From NCBI GenBank assembly GCA_025936755.1, contig JAICSS010000003.1:1-44271 (forward strand): a stretch of 44,271 nucleotides of DNA, in the 5' to 3' direction. This stretch comes from Solirubrobacterales bacterium (GTDB taxonomy: Bacteria > Actinomycetota > Thermoleophilia > Solirubrobacterales > 70-9). Within the stretch, counting starts at the first letter, position 1; each line of letters starts with the position of its first letter. The notes under the pieces were generated by a model. The model was not told the DNA's origin. It was given only the letters and a program-made list of their open reading frames with translations, and made no database searches. Shown here piece by piece: positions 23,803 through 33,423 of this stretch. Both the position numbers and the translations under genes were made by a program.

Positions 23803-25321
23803 CCGAACTGCTGACGCACGACCGGCTGCCTGGTCGCCTTGACCTCGTCGAGGCGGCGGACGGGGGTCGTGTAGGGGGCGTTCCCGGCGAGGTCGGGGTC
23901 GGTCTCGGCCTCGGCGAGGATCTGCTCGATCGCCGCGGCGAAGGCGTCGAGGGACTCCTTGGTCTCGGTCTCGGTCGGCTCGACCATCAGCGCCTCCTCG
24001 ACCAGCAGCGGGAAGTAGACGGTCGGCGGGTGGAAGCCGAAGTCGAGCAGGCGCTTGGCGAGGTCGAGAGTGGCGAGGCCGAGCTCACGCTTCATCGGCT
24101 TGCCGGAGAGGACGAACTCGTGCATGCAGTGGCGGTCGAAGGCGATCGGCAGACGCTCGCCGGCGCGGCCCTCCGCCAGGCGCGCCTTCAGGTAGTTGGC
24201 GTTCAGTACGGCGGTCTCCGAGGCCTCGGAGAGGCCGTCGCCGCCGAGGCTGAGGATGTACGCGTAGGAGCGGACGAAGACGCCGAAGTTGCCCTGGAAG
24301 CCGCGCAGGCGACCGATCGACTTCGGCCGCTCGAAGTCGAGGTCGAAGCCGGGGCCGTGGCCGTTGGAGCCCTCGCGGCGGACCACCTGCGGCCGCGGCA
24401 GGTAGGGCTCGATCCGGTCGGAGACGGCGATCGGACCGGCGCCGGGGCCGCCGCCGCCGTGCGGCTGGCTGAAGGACTTGTGGAGGTTGACGTGGACGAT
24501 GTCGAAGCCCATGTCGCCGGGCCGCGAGTAGCCCATCACCGCGTTCAGGTTGGCGCCGTCGTAGTAGAGCGTCCCCCCGGCCTCGTGGATCAGCTTCGCG
24601 ATCTCGGCGATGTTTTCGTCGAAGACGCCGAGCGTGTTCGGGTTGGTCAGCATCAGGCAGGCGACCTCGCCCTCGTTCTCGGCCAGCTTCGCCCGCAGGT
24701 CGCCCATCTCGACCCCGCCCTGCTCGTCGGTGGCGACTTTGACCACCTCGTAGCCGGCCATCGTCACCGAGGCCGGGTTGGTCCCGTGCGAGGTGTCGGG
24801 CGCCAGCACCTTGGTCCGCACCTCATTGCGGTCGGCGTGGTAGGCGCGGGTCAGCAGCAGGCCGGCGAGCTCGCCGTGGGAGCCGGCGCTGGGCTGGAGG
24901 CTGACGTGCGGGAGGCCGCAGATCTCGCTCAGGCTTTCCTGCAGCAGCCACATCAGCTCCAGCGCCCCCTGGGCCCGGCGCGGGTCCTGGGCCGGGTGCA
25001 GGCGGGCGTGGCCGGGCAGCGCCGCCACCCGCTCGTTCAAACGCGGGTTGTGCTTCATCGTGCAGGAGCCGAGCGGGTAGAAGCCGCTGTCGAGGTCGAA
25101 GTTGCGGCGCGAGAGCCGGTTGTAGTGGCGGACGATCTCCGGCTCGGCGATCTCGGGCAGCCTTGGCGGCTCCGAGCGCAGCAGGTTCTCCGGGATCAGC
25201 TCCGCGAGCGGCTTCTCCGGGACTTCGGTCGCCGGCAGCGCCGCGGCGCGCCGGCCCGCCTTCGACTTCTCGTAGATCGTCTTCGCGCTTTCGGCCTGCA
25301 TCGGCGTCTCGGTCAGCGCCA

Positions 25322-25322
<1 letters not shown>
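23799..25322 (-). CDS. gcvPB: Glycine dehydrogenase (decarboxylating) subunit 2
   Basis: The PLP-binding half of the split P-protein of the glycine cleavage system. With subunit 1 it decarboxylates glycine and passes the aminomethyl group to GcvH. The cofactor lysine is in HVNLHKSFSQPHGGGGPG. YPLGSCTMKHNPRLNE and SLQPSAGSHGELAGLL are family signatures. From the ATG at 25322 it is 507 residues, a normal length. The start overlaps the gcvPA stop by one base (TGATG). It is the last gene of the ftsZ-gcv run. Confidence 0.96.
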
Positions 25323-26692
<1,370 letters not shown>

Positions 26693-26731
26693 GTAGTGAA
26701 GGCTAGGGAAGCAGGTGGCCGGGCTTCCGCG

Positions 26732-27121
26732 CTAGCGGTCCAGCATCTTGCGGTATTCCGCGCCGCCGAGCAGCGTCTCCGCCTCCTCCGGCGAGGTCAG
26801 CCGGATCTTGACCAGCCAGCCGTCCCCGTAGGGGTCCTCGTTGACCTTCTCGGGGTTGTCCTGCAGCGCGTCGTTGACCTCGACGATCTCTCCGGAGAGC
26901 GGCGCGATCACGTCGGAGACCGCCTTCACCGACTCGACCTCGGCGTAGGAGGAGTCTTTCTGGACCGTCGCCCCGACCTCGGGCGGGTCGAAGAAGACGA
27001 CCTCGCCGAGCGAGTCCTGGGCGAACCAGGTGATCCCGAGGGTCGCCTGATCCTCCTCGATCCGGGCCCAGTCGTGTTCCTCGTGGTAGCGGAGGTCGTC
27101 GGGGTAGGTGGCGTCGGCCAA
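26732..27121 (-). CDS. gcvH: Glycine cleavage system H protein
   Basis: The lipoyl carrier that shuttles the aminomethyl group from P to T protein. The 129 residues include LGEVVFFDPPEVG and SSYAEVESVKAVSD; Lys66 in ESVKA is the lipoylation site. LSGEIVEVNDALQDNPEKVN and DGWLVKI complete the family pattern. The start is a TTG (27119-27121) with GAGAAGGAG a few bases upstream, lying two bases after the gcvT stop. An ATG-only search would miss this start. Confidence 0.93.
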   Translation of the reverse strand: MADATYPDDLRYHEEHDWARIEEDQATLGITWFAQDSLGEVVFFDPPEVGATVQKDSSYAEVESVKAVSDVIAPLSGEIVEVNDALQDNPEKVNEDPYGDGWLVKIRLTSPEEAETLLGGAEYRKMLDR

Positions 27122-27123
27122 GG

Positions 27124-28206
27124 TCAGCTCCTTCTCTCGTACAGGGGCCTGGAAGCTATCCGGGCGGGGCGGCGCTTGCCGCGCACGTCGATCTCGATCT
27201 CGGTCCCGACCTCCGCCAGCTCGGATCTCACGTAGGCCATCCCGGCGCCGAGCTCGAGCGAGGGCGCGAAGGTGCCGCTGGTGACGACGCCGGCCGGCTC
27301 GCCGTCGTGGAGGACCGGGTTGCCTTCGCGCGGGATCCCCTGGCCCTCGATCCTGAAGGCGACGAGCGTCTCGGCGGTGCCCTCGGCACGGGCGCGGGCG
27401 ACCGCCTCGGCGCCGAGGAAGCCCGTCTGCTCCTTGCAGCACCAGCCGAGGCCGGCTTCGATCGGGTTGCGCTCCGGCGACAGCTCGTTGCCGTGCAGCG
27501 GGTAGCAGACCTCCAGCCGCAGGGTGTCGCGGGCGCCGAGGCCGCAGGGGACGACGCCGGCGTCGAGCAGCTCGGTCCAGATCGGCGCCGCGACCTCGGG
27601 GTCGATCAGCAGCTCGACCCCGTCCTCGCCGGTGTAGCCGGTGCCGCAGGCGAGCGCCGGGCGGCGGCCGACGCGGACGGGGTTGACGTGGAAGCGCGGC
27701 GGCAGCTCGATCCCCAGCGCCGAGCCGAGGACGGCGCGGGCATGCGGGCCCTGGACCGCGAGCATCGCGTAGCGGTCGGCGACGTCGCGGACGATGACGT
27801 CGAACTCGCGGCTCCGGCGGCCGAACCAGGCGAGGTCTCCCTCGTGGTTGGCGGCGTTGGTGACGATCAGGTAGCGGTCGCCGCCCAGCCGGTAGACGAA
27901 GAGGTCGTCGAGCACGCCGCCGTCCTCCCGGCAGAGGCATGAGTACTGGGCGCCGCCGATCTCGATCCCGGCGACGTCGTTCGAGAGCACCCGCTGCAGG
28001 AAGGCGAGCGCCCCGGGCCCCTCGACCTCGACCTCGCCCATGTGCGACACGTCGAACATCCCCACGTGCCGGCGCACCGCCGAGTGCTCCTCCCGGATCC
28101 CCTCGTACTGAACGGGCATCTCCCACCCGGCGAAGGGAACGACCTTGGCGCCCAGCTCCTGGTGCTGCTCGAACAGAGGAGTGCGCCGGGCGGCCGCGGT
28201 GGTCAC
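27124..28206 (-). CDS. gcvT: Aminomethyltransferase (glycine cleavage T protein)
   Basis: Releases ammonia from aminomethyl-lipoyl-GcvH and passes the one-carbon unit to tetrahydrofolate. The 360 residues contain AGWEMPVQYEGIREEHSAVR, VGMFDVSHMGEVEVEGPGAL and GYTGEDGVELL. The start is a GTG (28204-28206). It lies only 27 bases after the ftsZ stop, with no terminator or glycine riboswitch between, so it is probably read from the ftsZ promoter. Confidence 0.94.
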   Translation of the reverse strand: MTTAAARRTPLFEQHQELGAKVVPFAGWEMPVQYEGIREEHSAVRRHVGMFDVSHMGEVEVEGPGALAFLQRVLSNDVAGIEIGGAQYSCLCREDGGVLDDLFVYRLGGDRYLIVTNAANHEGDLAWFGRRSREFDVIVRDVADRYAMLAVQGPHARAVLGSALGIELPPRFHVNPVRVGRRPALACGTGYTGEDGVELLIDPEVAAPIWTELLDAGVVPCGLGARDTLRLEVCYPLHGNELSPERNPIEAGLGWCCKEQTGFLGAEAVARARAEGTAETLVAFRIEGQGIPREGNPVLHDGEPAGVVTSGTFAPSLELGAGMAYVRSELAEVGTEIEIDVRGKRRPARIASRPLYERRS

Positions 28207-28233
28207 CCAGCCAATCTATTGAACTGCTCGCGC

Positions 28234-29313
28234 CTACTCTTTGAGGAAGCCGGGCACGTCGATGTCGTCGTCGCTGACCCTGAGTTTCCTGATGTCGGTG
28301 TCCTCGGCGGACACCCGCGGCCGGCTCTCATAGCGCCGCCGAACCCGCTGCGGCGAGCGCGCCAGAAGCTCGAAGCCCTCGAAGCCGGTGGCGATCACCG
28401 TCACCCGGACCTCGTCCTTCATCGACTGGTCGACGACCGAGCCGAAGATGATGTTGGCGTTGTCGTCGGCCTCGGCCTGGACCAGCTGCGCCGCCTCGTT
28501 GACCTCGAAGAGGCCGAGGTCTTCGGGGCCGGTGATGTTCAGCAGCATCCCGGTCGCGCCTTTGATCGACTCCTCGATCAGCGGCGAGGTGATCGCCGCC
28601 TTGGCGGCGTCGAGGGCGCGGGCCTCGCCGGAGGCCGAGCCGACGCCCATCAGGGCCGAGCCGGCGTCGCGCATGATCGTCCGCACGTCGGCGAAGTCGA
28701 GGTTGATCAGGCCGGGGATCGTGATCAGGTCGGTGATGCCCTGGACGCCCTGGCGGAGGATGTCGTCCGCCTGGCGGAAGGCCTCGAGGACGCTGGTGCG
28801 CCGCTCGACCGCCTGCAGCAGCTTCTCGTTCGGGACGATGATCAGGGTGTCGACTTTGTTGCGCAGCTTCTCGATCCCCTCGAGCGCCTGCTGCATCCGC
28901 CGTTTGCCCTCGAACTCGAACGGTTTGGTCACCGCGCCGACGGTGAGCGCGCCGATCTCCTCCTTGGCGATCTCGGCGATCACCGGAGCCGAGCCGGTGC
29001 CGGTGCCGCCGCCCTCGCCGGCGGTGACGAAGACCATGTCGGCGCCCTTCAGCGCCTCCTTGATCTCGTCGCGGCTCTCGGCCGCGGCGCCGGCGCCGAC
29101 CTCGGGGTTGCCCCCGGCGCCGAGGCCGCGGGTCAGCTCCTGGCCGATCGAAAGCTTGATGTCGGCGTCGCAGGCCTGCAGGGCCTGGGCGTCGGTGTTT
29201 ACGGCGACGAACTCGACGCCCCGAATTCCGGCGTCGATCATCCGGCTGACGGCATTGGTGCCGCCGCCGCCCGCACCGACGACCTTGATCACTGCCAAGT
29301 AAGTGGATTCCAT
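28234..29313 (-). CDS. ftsZ: Cell division protein FtsZ
   Basis: The tubulin-like GTPase that forms the division ring. [20 protein letters not shown] opens the nucleotide site, GGGTGTG at residues 101-107 is the tubulin signature, and the T7 catalytic loop INLDFADVR lies near 205. A short linker leads to the C-terminal peptide [12 protein letters not shown], whose D-x-P-x-F-L core binds partners such as SepF or FtsA. The 359 residues are normal. A consensus promoter lies upstream, and the gcv genes follow. Confidence 0.98.
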   Translation of the reverse strand: MESTYLAVIKVVGAGGGGTNAVSRMIDAGIRGVEFVAVNTDAQALQACDADIKLSIGQELTRGLGAGGNPEVGAGAAAESRDEIKEALKGADMVFVTAGEGGGTGTGSAPVIAEIAKEEIGALTVGAVTKPFEFEGKRRMQQALEGIEKLRNKVDTLIIVPNEKLLQAVERRTSVLEAFRQADDILRQGVQGITDLITIPGLINLDFADVRTIMRDAGSALMGVGSASGEARALDAAKAAITSPLIEESIKGATGMLLNITGPEDLGLFEVNEAAQLVQAEADDNANIIFGSVVDQSMKDEVRVTVIATGFEGFELLARSPQRVRRRYESRPRVSAEDTDIRKLRVSDDDIDVPGFLKE

Positions 29314-29551
29314 ATTGAGTTGAGCCCTTGTTCCGTCCGAGCCTTCAGCAACACTCTAGGGTTCGAGTTGCCGCTTCAAGCACGGAAATTGCGCTCAACG
29401 TAGGGCATTCCTGCTCCTCTGTCAAACGCCCGGCAGCCATCGTGCAGCCTCCATATCTCGACCATTACTCGAGGGTTTGGCTACTCTCACCCTCAGGTCG
29501 AGACTTTTCGACGCCGCTCTGCAAAGCCCTTTATCGGGCCCATCGGAAGGT
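29314..29551 (-). promoter_or_regulatory. Intergenic region between ftsQ-like gene and ftsZ
   Basis: 238 bases without a gene. It holds the ftsZ promoter (29397-29425) and a leader of about 75 bases, with lower GC than its surroundings. I see no ftsA or sepF gene. A weak GCCC/GGGC stem followed by TTT lies just after the ftsQ-like stop and is a poor terminator candidate. Confidence 0.5.
29397..29425 (-). promoter_or_regulatory. Consensus housekeeping promoter of ftsZ
   Basis: On the minus strand TTGACA (29420-29425) is followed after exactly 17 bases by TACGTT (29397-29402). This is a near-perfect sigma-A promoter and the strongest one visible in the window. The start is expected near 29390, about 77 bases before the ftsZ ATG. 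Confidence 0.8.
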
Positions 29552-30085
29552 TCAGGGTGCGGCCGGAAGTTCGTGCCCGGAGCCCTCGTAGACGGGGCGG
29601 CTCGGCGCGATCACGTTTACATAATCGAGCGCGGTGACTTCGGGATCGGCGAGGATCGCCGCCGCCGCGAGCCACTTTCGCTGCGCCTGGGCGGCGTCGC
29701 CGAAGCGGATTTCGATCCCCGTCGTCAGTTCGACGTCCACCCCGTTCTCGCCGAAGGAGCTGCGGGCGAGGTAGGGACGCAGAGCGCCGGGGACGGCGGC
29801 GAGCACCCGCACCTGTTCCAGCGCCGGACCTTTGACAGCGCCGCCCTTGGGAACTTCGTCCAGGGGCAGGCGCGGCAGCGGCGGGTCTTCCGGCAGCGGC
29901 AGCCAGCGGACGACGGCGCCGTTGGCGGCGACGCCGACCGCGTCGGAGCCTTCGCCGATCGTCGCCGTCAGGTTGGGGACGAGGACGCGGGGATCGGCCG
30001 AACCTTCGCGGACGACGAACCAGTAGGCCGCGGCGACGAGAACGCAGGCCGCGGCGAGGCCGATCAGCAACCGGGGGCGGCTCAC
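29552..30085 (-). CDS. ftsQ: Short FtsQ/DivIB-like division protein
   Basis: A 177-residue single-pass protein at the ftsQ position between murB and ftsZ. The start is a GTG (30083-30085) that overlaps the murB stop by four bases. The helix LLIGLAAACVLVAAAYWFVV spans residues 6-25. The outer part ends GVDVELTTGIEIRFG, KWLAAAAILADPEV and LDYVNVIAPSRPV, which matches the C-terminal beta domain of FtsQ. What is missing is the POTRA domain (about 70 residues) that normally follows the helix. FtsQ scaffolds FtsL and FtsB at the septum. Assignment rests on position plus the C-terminal pattern. Confidence 0.65.
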   Translation of the reverse strand: MSRPRLLIGLAAACVLVAAAYWFVVREGSADPRVLVPNLTATIGEGSDAVGVAANGAVVRWLPLPEDPPLPRLPLDEVPKGGAVKGPALEQVRVLAAVPGALRPYLARSSFGENGVDVELTTGIEIRFGDAAQAQRKWLAAAAILADPEVTALDYVNVIAPSRPVYEGSGHELPAAP

Positions 30086-30996
30086 AGGTCCCAACCGTCC
30101 GGCCAGCGCACCTCGCCCAGCACCTGCACCTCCGGCTCGAGCGCGACGCCGAAGCGCTCGTGGACACGGCGGCGGCCCTCGGCCATCAGCTCGAGCACGT
30201 CGGCGGTGGTCGCCTCCCCCATGTTCTCGACGAAGTTGGCGTGCTTCTCGGAGAAGCGGGCGCCGCCGTGGCGGAGGCCGCGGCAGCCGGCGGCCTCGAG
30301 CAATTGGCCGGCCGAGCGGCCCTCCGCCCGCTCGTCCCCGGGGTTCTTGAAGGTCGAGCCGAAGGTCTTGATCCCCGAGGGCTGCGCCTCGCGGCGCCGG
30401 TCGCGCATGCTCGCCAGCGTCGCCTTGATCGCCTCGGGGTCGGCGGGCTCGAGGCGGAAGGAGGCGAGGGCGACGACTTCGCCCTCGCGCAGGTTCGAGC
30501 GCCGGTACTCGAAGCCGAGGTCGCCGGGGGCCCGCCTCTCGACCCCGGCGGCGGTTGCGACGTCGACCCACTCCAGGGCCCTCGCCAGCTGGCCGCCGTA
30601 GGCGTTGGCGTTCATCCGCACCGCGCCGCCGGCGGTGCCGGGGATGTTGACCCCGAACTCGAGCCCGGAGAGGCCCCAGCCCGCCGTCTTCGCGGCGGCC
30701 GAGGGGAGCCGGGCGCCGCCGCCGCAGAGGATCCGGTCCCCGTCGCGCTCGATCGTCGCCAGGGAGCCGCCGAGCTTGAGGGCGAGGCCGCGGAAGCCGG
30801 CGTCGGCGACGAGGAGGTTGGATCCGGAGCCGATCACGCCGACGGCGAGGTCCTCGGAGCCGGCCCAGCGCAGGACCGAGACCAGGCCCTCGACGTCGCG
30901 GGGATGGGCGAACCAGTCGGCGGCGCCACCGGTCCGCACGGTCGTGAACCGCGCCAGCGGGTGGCCCGCTTTCACTCCCTCAGGCGGCGCCGTCAT
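30082..30996 (-). CDS. murB: UDP-N-acetylenolpyruvoylglucosamine reductase
   Basis: Reduces the enolpyruvyl group to form UDP-MurNAc, using FAD and NADPH. The 304 residues carry TVRTGGAADWFAHP, GSGSNLLVADAGFRGL (FAD site), GIPGTAGG-like NIPGTAGGAVRMNANAYG, and SEKHANFVENMGEAT near the C-terminus. The start at 30996 overlaps the murC stop by 17 bases, so the two are translationally coupled. Confidence 0.96.
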   Translation of the reverse strand: MTAPPEGVKAGHPLARFTTVRTGGAADWFAHPRDVEGLVSVLRWAGSEDLAVGVIGSGSNLLVADAGFRGLALKLGGSLATIERDGDRILCGGGARLPSAAAKTAGWGLSGLEFGVNIPGTAGGAVRMNANAYGGQLARALEWVDVATAAGVERRAPGDLGFEYRRSNLREGEVVALASFRLEPADPEAIKATLASMRDRRREAQPSGIKTFGSTFKNPGDERAEGRSAGQLLEAAGCRGLRHGGARFSEKHANFVENMGEATTADVLELMAEGRRRVHERFGVALEPEVQVLGEVRWPDGWDL

Positions 30997-32341
30997 CGCC
31001 TTCCCTTCCAGCAGGGTCTTCGGCGACCAGGGCCTCGCCGAGCCTGAAGACGTCGCCGGCGCCGATCGTCACCAGCACGGTGCCCTCGCCGTAGCGGTGG
31101 GGCTCGCCGTCGAGGCGGTCGGCGAGGGCGCGCTGCGCCAGCCCGGCCGTCGGCAGCCACCAGACCGGCATCCCCCCTCCCCGCTCCGCCGCCGCCTGCG
31201 CGACCCGAAGGCCGCTGACGCCGGCCAGCTCGCCGACCGGGTCCTCGCGCGCCGGGTAGACGTCGAGGACGATCGCCTCGTCGGCGAGGGCGAGGGCGGC
31301 GCCGAACTCCTCGGCCAGGGCCTTGGTCCTCGAGTAGAGGTGCGGCTGGAAGACGGCGAGGAGCCGGGTCGGCTCCCCTTCGCGCAGGGCCGAGAGCGCC
31401 GCCCTGACCTCGGTCGGGTGGTGCGCGTAGTCGTCGTATATGGAGACCGGGCCGCGCCCCCCCTTGCGCTCCAGCCGGCGGCGGACGCCGCCGAAGCCGG
31501 CGAGGGCCGCGGCCACCTCGTCCGCGTCGAAGCCCGCCAGCTCCAGGGCGGCGATCGCGGCGCGGGCGTTGCGGCGGTTGTGCTCGCCGGGCACCGCCAG
31601 ACCCAGCTGCGGCGGACCTGGAGTGTCGCCGTCGAAGCTCGCGATCTCCTTCCCCGCCCCCTGCAGCCATCCCATCTCCTCGTCGCCTGGCACGACCAGC
31701 CCCCGCGCCGGCGCGGCGAAGGCGACGAAGGCCTCGTGCAGCTCGGCGAGCGAGCCCCAGCGCGCGTGGTGGTCCATCTCGACGTTGGTGACGACCGCGA
31801 CCTCCGGCTGCAACCGCAGGAAGCTGGCGTCGCTCTCGTCGGCCTCGGCGACGACCCACTCGCCCTCGCCCCAGCCGGCGTTCGCCGCCTCGCCGCCGGG
31901 CCCGAGACCGGGCACCTCGCCGCCGACGAAGAAGGCCGGGTCGGCGCCGAGCTGGCGCAGCGCCCAGGCCGTCATCGCCGTCGTCGTCGTCTTGCCGTGG
32001 GTGCCGGCGATCGCGATCAGCCGCTTCTCGGCGCAGAGCTCGGCCAGGAGCTGGCCGCGGTGGATCGGCTCGACGCCGCGTTCGCGGGCAAGCGCCAGCT
32101 CCGGGTTGTCGGCGGCGATCGCGGTCGAGACCACGACCTCGGCGCCCTCCGGCAGGTTGGCGCCGTCGTGGCCGACGGCCGGCTTCAGCCCCGCCCTGCG
32201 CAGCCGCTCCATATAAGAGGAGTCGGCGCGGTCGCTGCCGGTGACCTTCGCGCCGAGGCGCGCGCAGACGAGGGCGAGCCCGCTCATCCCGGCCCCGCCG
32301 ACGCCGACGAAGTGCAGCCGGCGCCCGCTCCACTCGCTCAC
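30980..32341 (-). CDS. murC: UDP-N-acetylmuramate--L-alanine ligase
   Basis: Adds the first residue, L-alanine, of the peptidoglycan stem peptide. HFVGVGGAGMSGLALVCARL is the N-terminal nucleotide-sugar site, AIAGTHGKTTTTAM is the P-loop, EADESDASFL and NVEMDHHARWG lie in the central domain, and IYDDYAHHPTEVRAAL is in the C-terminal domain. The start is a GTG at 32341 that overlaps the murG stop by four bases. The product is 453 residues, a normal size. Confidence 0.97.
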   Translation of the reverse strand: MSEWSGRRLHFVGVGGAGMSGLALVCARLGAKVTGSDRADSSYMERLRRAGLKPAVGHDGANLPEGAEVVVSTAIAADNPELALARERGVEPIHRGQLLAELCAEKRLIAIAGTHGKTTTTAMTAWALRQLGADPAFFVGGEVPGLGPGGEAANAGWGEGEWVVAEADESDASFLRLQPEVAVVTNVEMDHHARWGSLAELHEAFVAFAAPARGLVVPGDEEMGWLQGAGKEIASFDGDTPGPPQLGLAVPGEHNRRNARAAIAALELAGFDADEVAAALAGFGGVRRRLERKGGRGPVSIYDDYAHHPTEVRAALSALREGEPTRLLAVFQPHLYSRTKALAEEFGAALALADEAIVLDVYPAREDPVGELAGVSGLRVAQAAAERGGGMPVWWLPTAGLAQRALADRLDGEPHRYGEGTVLVTIGAGDVFRLGEALVAEDPAGREGDDGAA

Positions 32342-33423
32342 CCGATCGCCTCCAGGACCTCGGCGGCGATCCGGCGCGCGGCGTCGGGCTTGGCGAGCGC
32401 GCGCGCGGCGGCGGCCATCTCCTCCAGGCGGACGCCGTCGCCGAGGACCGCGCTCACCTCCGCGGTAAGCCTCTCCGCGTCCAGCTCGGCGTCCGGGATC
32501 ACGGTCGCGGCGCCGGCGGCGCGCATCCACTCGGCGTTGGCGGCCTGGTGGTCGGCGGTGGCGAAGGGATAGGGGACGAGGATCGCCGGCCGGCCGGCGG
32601 CGAGGGCCTCGAAGATCGAGCCGCCGGAGCGGGCGAGGACGAGATCGGCGGCGGCGAGGGCGTCGCCGAGGTTCGGCTCGTACTCGAGCAGCGTGTAGCG
32701 GTCGCGGTGGGACGCGGCGGCGAGCCGGCGCTCGAACTCCGCGAAGTCCCGCTTGCCGGCGATGTGGAGAACGTGGAAGGCGCGCGGCCTCTCGGAGAAG
32801 GCCTCGACCGCGGCGAGGTTGATCGACTTCGCCCCCTGGCTGCCGCCGAAGACGAGCAGGCAGCGGGCCTCGGGCGCGATCCCGAAGCGCTCGCGCGCCG
32901 CGCCGCGGTCGCCCTCCAGCACCGCCCGCGGGACCGGCCGCCCGGTGACCAGGTAGCGCTCCCCCTCCCTGCCGGCGATCGGGAAGGCGAGGCAGACGCG
33001 GCGGGCCCGGCCGGCGAGCAGGCGGTTGGCGAGGCCGAGGTGGCTGTCGGCCTCGGTCAGGACCAGCGGCGTCCGCGTCGCCGCCGCGGCGAGCCCGGCC
33101 GGGCCGGCGACGAAGCCGCCGCCGCCGAGGACCGCGTCGGCTCCGCGCCGGCGCAGGATCTTGCGCGCCGCTCCTACGGCGCCGAGCGCCTCGACGCCGG
33201 CCCGCGCCGCCCGCAGCGGGTTGCGGCGGTCGATGCCGCGCACCTCGACGAAGTCGATCTCGTAGCCCGCGGCCGGCGCCAGCTCGGCCTCGATCCGCTC
33301 GCGCGTGCCGAGGAAGCTGACCTCGGCGCCGCTAGCCCGAAGCTCGTCGGCGACCGCCATGGCGGGCACGACGTGCCCCGCGGTTCCCCCCGCCGCCACC
33401 ACCACCTTTGGCTTTCCTCGCAC
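32338..33423 (-). CDS. murG: UDP-GlcNAc transferase MurG (lipid II synthesis)
   Basis: Transfers GlcNAc to lipid I to make lipid II on the inner face of the membrane. VVVAAGGTAGHVVPAMAVAD is the N-terminal loop (GGTAGH variant, also seen in other actinobacteria). VLGGGGFVAGPAGLAA and LVFGGSQGAKSINLA follow, with LARSGGSIFEALAAGRPAIL as the UDP-GlcNAc site. The start is a GTG (33421-33423). The 361-residue size is normal. Its first 92 bases overlap the 3' end of ftsW in another frame. Confidence 0.96.
   Translation of the reverse strand: MRGKPKVVVAAGGTAGHVVPAMAVADELRASGAEVSFLGTRERIEAELAPAAGYEIDFVEVRGIDRRNPLRAARAGVEALGAVGAARKILRRRGADAVLGGGGFVAGPAGLAAAATRTPLVLTEADSHLGLANRLLAGRARRVCLAFPIAGREGERYLVTGRPVPRAVLEGDRGAARERFGIAPEARCLLVFGGSQGAKSINLAAVEAFSERPRAFHVLHIAGKRDFAEFERRLAAASHRDRYTLLEYEPNLGDALAAADLVLARSGGSIFEALAAGRPAILVPYPFATADHQAANAEWMRAAGAATVIPDAELDAERLTAEVSAVLGDGVRLEEMAAAARALAKPDAARRIAAEVLEAIG

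Noticed and set aside
28207-28233. Glycine riboswitch before gcvT
   Set aside because: Only 27 bases separate gcvT from ftsZ, and no aptamer-like sequence is seen.
29350-29385. tRNA-like GGTTCGAG in the ftsZ leader
   Set aside because: No acceptor, D or anticodon stems can be formed around it; it is part of the ftsZ leader.
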